In this document: one piece after another, positions 16,685 through 24,914 of the stretch
How the letters are laid out: every line of letters starts with the position of its first letter
How positions within the stretch are numbered: the first letter of the stretch is position 1
Assembly: GCF_017942085.1 (NCBI RefSeq)
Contig: NZ_JAGKSP010000028.1
Coordinates: 1 to 43,861, forward strand
Origin: Paenibacillus lignilyticus
GTDB taxonomy: Bacteria > Bacillota > Bacilli > Paenibacillales > Paenibacillaceae
Direction: 5' to 3'
DNA length: 43,861 bases
Notes under the pieces: generated by a model
The model's database searches: none
What the model was told of the DNA's origin: nothing
What the model saw: only the letters and a program-made list of their open reading frames with translations
Position numbers and translations under genes: made by a program

Positions 16685-16733
16685 ATAACCTAAGGGACTG
16701 AAAAGATCAAGCTTTTCCTGTCCCTTAGGTTAT
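16685..16733 (-). terminator. Intrinsic terminator overlapping the uvsE stop codon
   Basis: ATAACCTAAGGGAC at one end pairs with GTCCCTTAGGTTAT at the other, with further GAAAAG/CTTTTC pairing inside. On the minus strand it is followed by TTTTTGG. The uvsE stop codon lies inside the first arm. Confidence 0.88.
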
Positions 16734-17726
16734 CTCAATACTTCCGCCGTCGATGACGCGAATTCCTGCCCCTTCGGCTTCCAGCTGGCGCATATCCGCC
16801 ATGAGCTGCAGCAGCGCCGCATCCTTCTGCTTCGCTTCGATCATGACGTCCAGCTGATCGACCGAGCCGGCCGTTTCACGAAGAAATCGCAGCAGCGGAC
16901 CAACGTCGACATTGTCGGCATGGCCGCGCGGATCGCGCTCGCTCTTCGGGCTGGATACATGCAGCTTAGGCGGCAATGCCAACGGCTGTCCGTCCGGCCC
17001 CGTCCATGTCCGCAGAATGCGCGGCCACAGCTCGCCATACAGCGTACTGTCCGTTTCGCCCCCGTCATTGACCGCATGATGATGGATATCCAGCACCATC
17101 GGCGTTCCGACCGCTTCGGCAGCGCCGAGCGTTTCGCGGACGGTAAACGTTTTGTCGTCATTTTCAAGCGTGACACGGTTGCGGATCCGATCGTCCAACT
17201 GACCGAACTGCTGCACGAACCGCTCCGCAGACGCAGGCTTGTCCCCGTACGCACCGCCGACATGGATGTTGCACTTCGCCGACTCATCGAGTCCCATATG
17301 CTCCAGCATCCGAACGTGGTACTCCAAATCCTCCTTGGACTTCGCCAGCACCTCCGGTCTAGGCGTGCTGAATACGCAGAAGTGGTCGGGATGAAATGAA
17401 AGCCGCATCCCCTTCTCCTTCGCATACTGCCCAATCTCGGCAAAAGCTTGCTCCAGCGGCGGATACGGGTTCCAATCCTTCAGCGCGTCATGGGTAGCAA
17501 GCGGAATGATCTTCGAGGTCATGCGATATACAAACACGTCATGACCTACGCAGTGCCGCATTAAGCGCAGCGTGGTGCGAAGATTATCCTCCGCGATCCG
17601 CTCCAGTCTGCGAAGCGCAGCCTCGCGATCATCCAGCTTGGAAAATGTCGCATACGTCATGGTCCGCGAGGGCGAAGCGTTATCGAGCAACACGCTCATG
17701 GCAACGAAGCCGAAGCGGACAATCAT
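16725..17726 (-). CDS. uvsE: UV DNA damage endonuclease
   Basis: The 333-residue protein is a UvsE/UVDE TIM-barrel metal endonuclease. It nicks DNA 5' to cyclobutane dimers and 6-4 photoproducts in an excision pathway independent of UvrABC. Recognisable segments are RFGFVAMSV at the start, RLSFHPDHFCV, CNIHVGGAYGDK, TLENDD and MVLDIHHH, which carry the metal-binding His, Glu and Asp residues. The start codon overlaps the stop of the upstream small gene (ATGA), so the two are translationally coupled. UvsE contributes to spore UV resistance in related bacilli, which fits a spore former. No LexA-type box was found nearby. Confidence 0.94.
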   Translation of the reverse strand: MIVRFGFVAMSVLLDNASPSRTMTYATFSKLDDREAALRRLERIAEDNLRTTLRLMRHCVGHDVFVYRMTSKIIPLATHDALKDWNPYPPLEQAFAEIGQYAKEKGMRLSFHPDHFCVFSTPRPEVLAKSKEDLEYHVRMLEHMGLDESAKCNIHVGGAYGDKPASAERFVQQFGQLDDRIRNRVTLENDDKTFTVRETLGAAEAVGTPMVLDIHHHAVNDGGETDSTLYGELWPRILRTWTGPDGQPLALPPKLHVSSPKSERDPRGHADNVDVGPLLRFLRETAGSVDQLDVMIEAKQKDAALLQLMADMRQLEAEGAGIRVIDGGSIEIT

Positions 17727-18040
17727 GCCTGTTCCCCGAAGAACATTTCATAAGCCAGCGCCGTCTGCACGCGCGCTTCTTCCTCCGTTAGCTTACGTAC
17801 TAGTTCCATCTCCACTTCCGTAACTTCCTCGCCTTGAAAATTAATTTCGGCAATGGATACGCGAATCTTCACGATTGCGATCGCTTCATTCTCCGGCGTG
17901 TAAGCAATAACCTTCTGACCGGTTGGATAGACGCGGAAGCCGCTCTTTACCATTTTGCCCCGGCCGTACTCCAGCAGCTCGTACAGCTCTTGCTTGGATT
18001 TGAATTTGCATACGGAGTTAAACTCGGTTTGGAATCCCAT
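17723..18040 (-). CDS. Small conserved protein of unknown function, coupled to uvsE
   Basis: The 105-residue product starts MGFQTEFNSVCKFKSKQEL. Its ATG has GGAGGT seven bases upstream, which is why the longer in-frame start at 18109 is rejected. The pattern VKSGFRVYP, then a strand ending in MELVRKL, loosely recalls the Bacillales DUF2584 family, but the match is too weak to name. The C-terminal 25 residues form an acidic helix. Its stop codon overlaps the uvsE start, so the two are made together. This hints at a link to UV repair, or may reflect simple co-transcription. Confidence 0.8.
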   Translation of the reverse strand: MGFQTEFNSVCKFKSKQELYELLEYGRGKMVKSGFRVYPTGQKVIAYTPENEAIAIVKIRVSIAEINFQGEEVTEVEMELVRKLTEEEARVQTALAYEMFFGEQA

Positions 18041-18249
18041 GAACAAACCTCCAATAGTTAATAAAGTGTGGTAAAATCCTCGGTCGCTGTGAGCTTGTAC
18101 GCAAAACAACCAATCCGAGCCTGGAAAGTTGCCGTTTCTGCAACAATTTCAAGCTTTAGGCCGCAGCCTAGCCAGCCCGGCAGTCGTTCACACTATAGCC
18201 TAGACAACGCGAGCCCACCTATGTAATGACTACAAAAAAACGGGGAAAA

Positions 18250-18265
18250 CCGGCCCTTAAGCCGG
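18250..18265 (-). terminator. Weak hairpin at the end of ddl
   Basis: A short GCCGG/CCGG(C) stem overlaps the ddl stop codon and is followed on the minus strand by TTTTCCCCG and then TTTTTTTG. It is a possible terminator, but the stem is only about five base pairs. Confidence 0.4.
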
Positions 18266-19450
18266 CGTTCCTCCGCTATAATCGATCAGCTGCTTTTCGG
18301 CATGACGCTCGATCGCAAGCGCGATCAGGGTATCGAGAAGTTCCGTGTACGGAACGCCGCTTTCCTTCCACATCAGTGGATACATGCTGTATGGCGTAAA
18401 GCCCGGCATCGTATTCACTTCATTGATAAACAGCTGCCCATCTTCCTTGCGCAGGAAGAAGTCGACACGCGACAAACCGGAGCCGTCAATCGCAAGGAAT
18501 GCACGAAGCGCCATTTCGCGAACGGAATCCGATACTTCAGCCGGAATGTTGGCCGGAATATGCATCATCGACTTCCCATCGATGTATTTCGCTTTATAGT
18601 CGTAGAACTCGCTTGAAGACGTAATTTCGCCGACGACCGAAGCACGCGGCTCATCGTTGCCAAGCACGCTCACTTCAATTTCACGCGCATCTACAAACTC
18701 TTCGACGATGACTTTACGGTCGAATCGAAGCGCGTATTCCACAGCTGCGATCAGCTCTTCGCGGTTGCGGGCTTTGGAAATGCCAACGCTGGAACCAAGG
18801 TTCGCCGGCTTCACGAAGCAAGGATAGCCGAGCGCAACTTCAATTTCCATAATGTAAAAGTCCGAATCCTTCTGCCACTGCGTGCGGTTAAAGTAACGGA
18901 ACACGCATTGAGGCAAGCCTTCTTGCGCGAAAACTTTCTTCATCGTGATTTTGTCCATGCCCACTGCCGATGCCAGAACGCCTGCTCCGACATATGGAAT
19001 GTTCGCCATCTCGAACAAGCCTTGAATCGTGCCGTCTTCCCCGAAGGTACCGTGCAGCAGCGGGAATACGACGTCGATCTGACCATCATCCGCCGTTTCG
19101 ACCGCATCGACCTGTTGACCCACGGAAGAAATCTTCACTGCCCCCGGTACCGAAGAGATGTCGATCGACGCATCCGGAATCTCCGGCGACTGTCCCCCGA
19201 ATACCGGCATAAGCGCTCCGGTACCGATGATCGCATCGCCGCCGGCAAGACGCAGCTGCTCCAGAGCGCTTGGCGGAGCCAGCAGCGTATCCCCTGCGCG
19301 CCATTCGCCGTCTTTACCGATATAGAAAGGTTTAATTTCGTATTTGCTGTAGTCAAAAGCTTTCATGACCGCAAGAGCGGTTTGTAGAGAGACCTCGTGC
19401 TCGCCCGAGCGCCCTCCGTAAACAAGTCCTACGCGCACTTTCTCCCCCAT
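18257..19450 (-). CDS. ddl: D-alanine--D-alanine ligase
   Basis: The 397-residue ATP-grasp enzyme joins two D-Ala molecules for the peptidoglycan stem peptide. It begins VRVGLVYGGRSGEHEVSL, with HGTFGEDG at 133-140, KPANLGSSVGIS around 214-225 and FINEVNTMPGFTPYSMYP near the end. Tyr289 in FYDYKAKY is the residue expected for dipeptide-forming ligases, whereas D-Ala-D-Lac enzymes differ here. This points to ordinary vancomycin-sensitive cell wall synthesis. There is an insert of about 40 residues between 85 and 125, seen in some long Ddl types. The amidase gene lies 72 bp upstream on the same strand; co-transcription is possible but not shown. Confidence 0.95.
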   Translation of the reverse strand: MGEKVRVGLVYGGRSGEHEVSLQTALAVMKAFDYSKYEIKPFYIGKDGEWRAGDTLLAPPSALEQLRLAGGDAIIGTGALMPVFGGQSPEIPDASIDISSVPGAVKISSVGQQVDAVETADDGQIDVVFPLLHGTFGEDGTIQGLFEMANIPYVGAGVLASAVGMDKITMKKVFAQEGLPQCVFRYFNRTQWQKDSDFYIMEIEVALGYPCFVKPANLGSSVGISKARNREELIAAVEYALRFDRKVIVEEFVDAREIEVSVLGNDEPRASVVGEITSSSEFYDYKAKYIDGKSMMHIPANIPAEVSDSVREMALRAFLAIDGSGLSRVDFFLRKEDGQLFINEVNTMPGFTPYSMYPLMWKESGVPYTELLDTLIALAIERHAEKQLIDYSGGTPA

Positions 19451-19522
19451 GATTCAGTCCTCCGGTTATGTTAAAATTCCCATGCTTATGGGTTGTCATA
19501 CTCTCCTGGGTTAATGCGCAGG

Positions 19523-20731
19523 TTAAAACTCATCCGCAATATGAAAAAAACGGTATTTCGTCTGCTCCGTCCATGCATAGGAATCCTGATAATCCCAGTA
19601 TCGGTGACGGCTTGCAACCGTGTTGGCGTTCACAAGCGGCATGCCGGCTGCATCGAATGCAGTCACAACCGTACTATGCTGGAAACGGTTATCGCCGCTC
19701 CAGTCATACGTGATAATATCGCCAAGGGCAAGCTGATCGGCGGAATCGACAACAGTCGCTCGCAAAGCAGAGCTGTGAGGAGCCGACAAATAAGTCTTCA
19801 GCGCATTGGATACAGCCCAGCTGTAGCTCCAATTTTCTCGGCCGCCGCTGAAGCCGCGGTACCACCAGCCGGAATCCCTTTTACCAGTATAGTTCATCGG
19901 TGCGCTGCCTGCAAAGAGACATTGGGACACGTAATTCGTGCAATTCACCTCAAAATTCTCGTACGCGGGATTAGGTTCGTTCCACCAACGATCGGCATAA
20001 GCGGCCGCCAAATCCCTCCTATATCTGACACCTGCCCGAGTATGTTTGAAAAACGGCAAAACATCATAATTTATATAAGGTATGGATTGCTGCTGACTGC
20101 CGGCAGTAGCTTCCCGCTCCTGCATCAGCTCGGCGGCAAGGATGGCATCGGACGAGCTGTAGCGCGGCCTACGCTCCGAGACGATTGGTTCAATACGGGA
20201 GATAACGTATTCGTCTCCCTCGGCGCTCAGCCACAGCCGTTCACGATCACAGCGTTCCTCCTGATACGTGCGTCCATTATGATCAATCGTTCGTTTGATG
20301 CGCAGCTCAATAAGCACCACCACCTCCGACCGCGAGCTGGACTCGCTGATCCGGATAAGCTCGGCGCTCGTTTCGCTGCGCGAAGGAAGAACGCCGCGAA
20401 GCAGCTCCTGCTCACGCAGCCGGTCCAGCCTCTGCGCAAACCGATGCAAGTGATCCTCATCGCGGATGATCTCTTCGAACGGCGGCGCATAGCGGTCGAT
20501 CTCGGCCTGATTGTACAGCTTGACGTAGCGATGAACAGCAGCCTTCCAGCCTTCCGGCTGAGACTGCTGCGCTGACACCCGGGATGGCGACTCCGACTTA
20601 GGCTCGCGGCTGCGGCTCGGCTTGCCGCTGTTTCTCGGTTCCGCTCCCAGTAGAGTCGCCCGGCTCTGCACCGTACTTTTTGCGGGAGCTGCAGGTTTGT
20701 TGCTTCCGACCCATATTCGCGTTCGCGGCAC
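19523..20731 (-). CDS. Amidase-domain protein (amidase_6 family)
   Basis: The 402-residue protein starts with GTG at 20731, preceded by AAGGAGGGG. Residues 1-60 are a basic, Ser/Pro-rich, disordered region without a signal peptide. Residues 60-190 form an alpha/beta region that I do not recognise. The C-terminal part holds the amidase_6 motif around Cys264 (NCTNYVSQCL) and a His at about 352 (FQHSTVV), the Cys-His pair of this NlpC/CHAP-like family. Relatives are often associated with cell envelope or spore functions, with largely untested activities. The absence of a signal peptide suggests action inside the cell or mother cell. The N-terminal half differs from any domain I can name. Confidence 0.87.
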   Translation of the reverse strand: MPRTRIWVGSNKPAAPAKSTVQSRATLLGAEPRNSGKPSRSREPKSESPSRVSAQQSQPEGWKAAVHRYVKLYNQAEIDRYAPPFEEIIRDEDHLHRFAQRLDRLREQELLRGVLPSRSETSAELIRISESSSRSEVVVLIELRIKRTIDHNGRTYQEERCDRERLWLSAEGDEYVISRIEPIVSERRPRYSSSDAILAAELMQEREATAGSQQQSIPYINYDVLPFFKHTRAGVRYRRDLAAAYADRWWNEPNPAYENFEVNCTNYVSQCLFAGSAPMNYTGKRDSGWWYRGFSGGRENWSYSWAVSNALKTYLSAPHSSALRATVVDSADQLALGDIITYDWSGDNRFQHSTVVTAFDAAGMPLVNANTVASRHRYWDYQDSYAWTEQTKYRFFHIADEF

Positions 20732-20828
20732 GCTGGTTCCCCTCCTTGTTCTGCCATTAGGACAGCACGGAACCGAACACCGGATGCGTGCGTGGACGGT
20801 TCATGCGTAACTATAGCCGTATTTTTCC

Positions 20829-20857
20829 TTGGACCGATAAAGTTGGTTCATTATATG
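20829..20857 (+). promoter_or_regulatory. Candidate upstream promoter of acnA
   Basis: TTGGAC (20829-20834) and TATATG (20852-20857) are separated by 17 bases. A second, stronger -10 match, TATACT, lies at 20944-20949 without a good -35. Either or both could drive acnA. Confidence 0.4.
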
Positions 20858-20943
20858 TGCAGGCGGGCGAATTCATGTAAAAACGGGCGAAACATCTTCA
20901 CCGGAAGGTGATATTTGGACTTTCTAAATGGAATAAAAAACGC

Positions 20944-20949
20944 TATACT
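20944..20949 (+). promoter_or_regulatory. Candidate proximal -10 element of acnA
   Basis: TATACT matches the sigma-A consensus in five of six positions and would start transcription near 20956. The -35 region is poor (TTTCTA, 17 bases upstream), which suggests that activation might be needed. Confidence 0.35.
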
Positions 20950-20975
20950 TAGGGTATCAAATGTTTTTTGAAATT

Positions 20976-20997
20976 GTGTTTCACACAGTGAAACCAC
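20976..20997. promoter_or_regulatory. IclR-type operator in the acnA leader
   Basis: GTGTTTCAC and GTGAAAC(C)AC flank ACA, giving a nearly perfect dyad between the TATACT -10 element and the ribosome binding site. The core GTTTCAC-N3-GTGAAAC is the same as that upstream of the IclR-family gene at 28923-28939. Its position downstream of the start point suits repression by blocking RNA polymerase. Confidence 0.65.
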
Positions 20998-21037
20998 AAC
21001 AAAATGATTATGGATGCCAAGGAGGCGCGAATTGCAA

Positions 21038-23755
21038 ATGACACATCAAAACGAATACTCCGTTCGCGAATCGCTTGAAGTCGGCGGTAAGCCTTATGCT
21101 TACTACCGTTTGGGCGGTCTGGAAGAGCAAGGCCTGGGAAAAATCTCGAAGCTCCCTTTCTCCATCAAAGTGCTTCTTGAGGCAGCTGTCCGTCAATTCG
21201 ACGGTCGTGCTATCACCAAAGAACATGTCAAGCAGCTTGCGACTTGGGCTGATGGCCGCGAAGACAAAGAAATTCCTTTCATCCCTGCACGTATCGTCCT
21301 GCAGGACTTCACCGGCGTACCGGTTGTAGTCGATCTGGCAGCAATGCGCGATACCGTGAAGAAATCAGGCGGCGATCCTAAACAAATCAACCCGCTCGTT
21401 CCGGTTGACCTTGTCATTGACCACTCGGTTATGGTCGATGCATTCGGTACTCCTGAAGCACTTGAGTACAACACGGACATCGAATTCAAACGTAACGGAG
21501 AGCGTTACCGCTTCCTGCGTTGGGCGCAAACGGCATTCGAGAACTTCCGCGCAGTACCGCCGGGCACGGGTATCGTTCACCAAGTTAACCTGGAGTACTT
21601 GGCTTCCGTTGCAGCAACGAAATCCATTGACGGCGAAACTGTCGTTTACCCGGATTCCCTTGTAGGTACGGATTCCCATACAACGATGATCAACGGTCTT
21701 GGCGTAGTCGGCTGGGGCGTTGGCGGTATCGAGGCAGAAGCAGGTATGCTTGGCCAACCGCTTTACTTCGTTACACCGGAAGTTATCGGCTTCCGTCTGA
21801 CAGGCAGCTTGGCAGAAGGCGCTACAGCGACTGACCTTGCCCTGACAGTTACGCAAATCCTTCGTAAGAAAGGCGTAGTCGGCAAATTCGTCGAGTTCTT
21901 CGGCCCTGGTTTGTCCAACATCAGCCTTGCTGACCGCGCAACGGTTGCCAACATGGCTCCTGAGTATGGCGCTACAGTCGGTTTCTTCCCGGTTGACAGC
22001 GAAACGCTTAACTTCCTGCGCGCTACAGGTCGCGAAGAAGAACAAATCGCACTCGTTGAAGCTTACTACAAAGCACAAGGCATGTTCCGTACAGACGATA
22101 CGCCGGAGCCTGCATTCTCCGATATCGTTGAACTGGATTTATCCACAATCGTACCTTCCCTTGCAGGTCCTAAGCGTCCGCAAGACCGCGTTGAGCTGAC
22201 GAACATGAAGGAAGCGTTCAACAGCATCATCCGCACACCGATCGACAAAGGCGGCTACGGTCTGAGCGACAACAAGATCGAAGAGTTCGTTGAAGTGAAA
22301 CACACGAACGGCCAAGTCAGCAAAATGGGTACGGGCGCAGTTGTAATCGCAGCTATCACCAGCTGTACGAATACGTCCAACCCGAGCGTTATGCTCGGCG
22401 CCGCACTCGTAGCGAAGAAAGCCGTTGAGCGTGGTTTGAAGAAACCGGCTTACGTGAAGAGCTCCCTAACTCCGGGTTCCCTGGTTGTTACCGAGTACCT
22501 GAAGAGAGCGAACCTGCTTGAGTCCCTTGAAGCACTTGGCTTCCACGTTGCGGGCTATGGCTGCGCAACTTGTATCGGTAACTCCGGTCCGCTTCCGGAT
22601 GAGGTAAGCAAAGCGATCGCCGATAACGATATGACGGTTGCAGCTGTGCTTTCCGGTAACCGTAACTTTGAAGGCCGCGTTCACGCACAAGTGAAAGCCA
22701 ACTACCTGGCATCTCCGCCGCTTGTTGTTGCTTACGCGCTTGCAGGTACAGTGAACATCGACCTGTCCTCCGATCCAATCGGTTACGACAGCAAGAACGA
22801 GCCTGTGTACTTGAAAGACATCTGGCCAACATCCAAAGAAATCGCGGATACCATTGCTGCAGCGATGAGCCCTGACATGTTCCGCGACAAATACGCGAAC
22901 GTATTTACGCAGAATGAGCGTTGGAACGCAATCGATGTACCGACAGGCGAAAGCTATGAGTGGGATGACAAATCCACTTATATCCAGAACCCGCCGTTCT
23001 TCGAAGGCCTTGGCGCTGACATCGGCGACATCGCGGACATCAAAGGTTCGAGCGTACTCGCGCTTCTTGGCGATTCCGTTACGACTGACCATATTTCGCC
23101 GGCTGGTAACATCAAGGCTGACAGCCCTGCAGGCGAATACCTGATCAAACACGGCGTAGACAGAGTCGACTTCAACTCCTACGGTTCCCGTCGCGGTAAC
23201 CATGAAGTTATGATGCGCGGCACATTCGCCAACATCCGTATTCGTAACCAAGTGGCTCCGGGCACAGAAGGCGGCGTAACGACTTACCTGCCAACCGAAG
23301 AAGTCATGTCGATCTACGATGCTTCCATGCTCTACCAGAAGAACGGCAAGAACCTTGTCGTTATCGCAGGTAAAGAGTACGGAACGGGCAGCTCCCGTGA
23401 CTGGGCGGCAAAAGGTACGTTCCTGCTCGGCGTGAAAGCCGTTATCGCAGAAAGCTTCGAGCGTATCCACCGCTCCAACTTGGTAGGCATGGGCGTACTG
23501 CCACTGCAATTCCAAGCAGGAACAAGCTGGAAGACGCTGAACATTACTGGCCGCGAAACATTCGATATCGTCGGACTGGGCAACGATGTAACACCTGGTC
23601 AAACGGTTCAAGTAGTCGCTACTCGCGAAGACGGAACAACGTTCGAATTCCCGGCTATCGTTCGTCTTGACTCCACGGTTGATGTCGATTACTACCGGAA
23701 CAGCGGTATTCTTCAAACCGTTCTCCGTCAAATGATCGCAGCAAACAACAAGTAA
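21038..23755 (+). CDS. acnA: Aconitate hydratase
   Basis: The enzyme of about 905 residues interconverts citrate and isocitrate in the TCA cycle and is of the AcnA/IRP1 type. The [4Fe-4S] cysteines are visible in SCTNTSNPSVM and GYGCATCIGNSGPL. KEYGTGSSRDWAAKG near the C-terminus carries the conserved swivel-domain active-site residues. The ATG at 21038 is preceded by GGAGG 12 bases upstream; an in-frame TTG at 21032 has better spacing (six bases) and may be the true start. The ATG at 21014 lies before the site and is rejected. Family members can also act as RNA-binding regulators when iron is low. Its codon use looks strongly biased, as expected for a highly expressed gene. An IclR-type palindrome sits in its leader. 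Confidence 0.96.
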   Translation: MTHQNEYSVRESLEVGGKPYAYYRLGGLEEQGLGKISKLPFSIKVLLEAAVRQFDGRAITKEHVKQLATWADGREDKEIPFIPARIVLQDFTGVPVVVDLAAMRDTVKKSGGDPKQINPLVPVDLVIDHSVMVDAFGTPEALEYNTDIEFKRNGERYRFLRWAQTAFENFRAVPPGTGIVHQVNLEYLASVAATKSIDGETVVYPDSLVGTDSHTTMINGLGVVGWGVGGIEAEAGMLGQPLYFVTPEVIGFRLTGSLAEGATATDLALTVTQILRKKGVVGKFVEFFGPGLSNISLADRATVANMAPEYGATVGFFPVDSETLNFLRATGREEEQIALVEAYYKAQGMFRTDDTPEPAFSDIVELDLSTIVPSLAGPKRPQDRVELTNMKEAFNSIIRTPIDKGGYGLSDNKIEEFVEVKHTNGQVSKMGTGAVVIAAITSCTNTSNPSVMLGAALVAKKAVERGLKKPAYVKSSLTPGSLVVTEYLKRANLLESLEALGFHVAGYGCATCIGNSGPLPDEVSKAIADNDMTVAAVLSGNRNFEGRVHAQVKANYLASPPLVVAYALAGTVNIDLSSDPIGYDSKNEPVYLKDIWPTSKEIADTIAAAMSPDMFRDKYANVFTQNERWNAIDVPTGESYEWDDKSTYIQNPPFFEGLGADIGDIADIKGSSVLALLGDSVTTDHISPAGNIKADSPAGEYLIKHGVDRVDFNSYGSRRGNHEVMMRGTFANIRIRNQVAPGTEGGVTTYLPTEEVMSIYDASMLYQKNGKNLVVIAGKEYGTGSSRDWAAKGTFLLGVKAVIAESFERIHRSNLVGMGVLPLQFQAGTSWKTLNITGRETFDIVGLGNDVTPGQTVQVVATREDGTTFEFPAIVRLDSTVDVDYYRNSGILQTVLRQMIAANNK

Positions 23756-23773
23756 TATCGGCAATAACCAATA

Positions 23774-23808
23774 AGCGGGTCCACTCCTCATGGAGCGGAC
23801 CCGCTTTT
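23774..23808 (+). terminator. Intrinsic terminator of acnA
   Basis: AGCGGGTCC-A-CTCC pairs with GGAG-C-GGACCCGCT around a four-base loop, followed by TTTTGC. One internal mismatch is present. Confidence 0.92.
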
Positions 23809-23831
23809 GCGCTTCGATCTATTTATAAATG

Positions 23832-24914
23832 CTAATACTTCGGCTTTCGCTGCGATAAGCTCTTTAGCATATTCATAAAGTTAGTGGTGTATTTCTCGGA
23901 AGAGAAATGCTGTTTAATATGCTTCTCGGCGTTTTTGCGAATGGTATTGCGAAGCGTAGTGTCCTTCATTAGCGATTCGCCTTGGACGACGGCTTGATTG
24001 ACGTTGCCGCGCGCATACAGCTTCCCCGTTACATCATGAATCAGAAATCTGCGGATACCGTCCGAATCCGTTGTCAGCACCGGACAACGGCAGAGCATCG
24101 CTTCCGCTACCGCATAGCCGAAGCCTTCCAGAATGGAGGTCGAGCAGAGAAATCCCCCCGAATCCCCAATGACCGAGAAATAGTCTGCAATTTGCTCATG
24201 TGGAATGTTCGAATAAACAATGAGTTTATGTTGTAATTGCAGGCCGTTAACCCATCTGTCATAATGCTCCTTCTCCGCCGGATCGCCCAATGTCGTATCG
24301 CCAAAGATCCACAGATAGCCTTCAGGATGTTTTTGCAGCATGCGGGAACCGATGAGAAGAAACTCCCGCCAATTCTTATTCGCCTCAATTCGGCCGACCC
24401 AGCCAATGATCGGGAACGGCTTCGGCGGGTAGGAGCTGTAGCCGAAGCACTCCGTATCCAGCGGGTCGTCAAAGCAGAAATGAGGGATGCCGTGCAGATA
24501 TGCCGTCATCAGCTCCTGCAGATGACTCGTCTGCGGGTACAGCACGCCGTCTGCCGCCTGCAGCACGCGGGCCGATATATCTTTAAGCACCGCGCTGGCG
24601 GTTTGCAGCGTTCCGAGCCCTTGAATTTCAAAGATAAGATGTCCTTTAAAACCGGCCTTCTTAATGGTCAGCAACATCGTCACATCTGTGCATACGACGA
24701 TGGCATCGTAGTTTTGCCTCTGGATCAGCTTGCCGATGGACGCCTCGTCATTCATCACGAAAGTCGGAATGTCTTTAATGTTCTTGCGCCCCTCGCCATC
24801 CAATGAATAAAGCAAGTGGCATTCCACATCCATTTTCATGAAGGCATGACAGCGGATCCGATTGAGTGTTTCCATGCCGCCGCTTGGATTAAAGAAGGTA
24901 AATAAAAGTTTCAT
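23832..24914 (-). CDS. Glycosyltransferase, GT4-like
   Basis: The 360-residue protein has a GT-B fold. It starts MKLLFTFFNPSGGMETLNRI, and a linker PFPIIGWVGRIEANKNWREFL opens the nucleotide-sugar domain. STSILEGFGYAVAEAMLCRCPVLTT carries the E-x7-E donor motif of GT4 enzymes. There is no signal peptide or membrane segment, so it acts in the cytoplasm or at the inner membrane face. Its start overlaps the stop of the upstream GT2 gene (ATGA). Together they probably extend a glycan in successive steps. The acceptor is unknown; the 122-aa protein and beta-propeller gene next door are candidates by position only. Confidence 0.9.
   Translation of the reverse strand: MKLLFTFFNPSGGMETLNRIRCHAFMKMDVECHLLYSLDGEGRKNIKDIPTFVMNDEASIGKLIQRQNYDAIVVCTDVTMLLTIKKAGFKGHLIFEIQGLGTLQTASAVLKDISARVLQAADGVLYPQTSHLQELMTAYLHGIPHFCFDDPLDTECFGYSSYPPKPFPIIGWVGRIEANKNWREFLLIGSRMLQKHPEGYLWIFGDTTLGDPAEKEHYDRWVNGLQLQHKLIVYSNIPHEQIADYFSVIGDSGGFLCSTSILEGFGYAVAEAMLCRCPVLTTDSDGIRRFLIHDVTGKLYARGNVNQAVVQGESLMKDTTLRNTIRKNAEKHIKQHFSSEKYTTNFMNMLKSLSQRKPKY

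Noticed and set aside
18257..19450. D-Ala-D-Lac ligase (vancomycin resistance)
   Set aside because: The active-site Tyr in FYDYKAKY and the absence of vanH/vanX neighbours fit an ordinary Ddl.
20835..20856. ATAA...TTAT near the acnA promoter as a CcpC site
   Set aside because: The spacing is ten bases instead of the seven expected for the CcpC dyad.
22466..23791. 441-aa minus-strand ORF opposite acnA
   Set aside because: It is a shadow created by the strong codon bias of acnA; it is rich in Cys, Arg and Val and has no recognisable domain.
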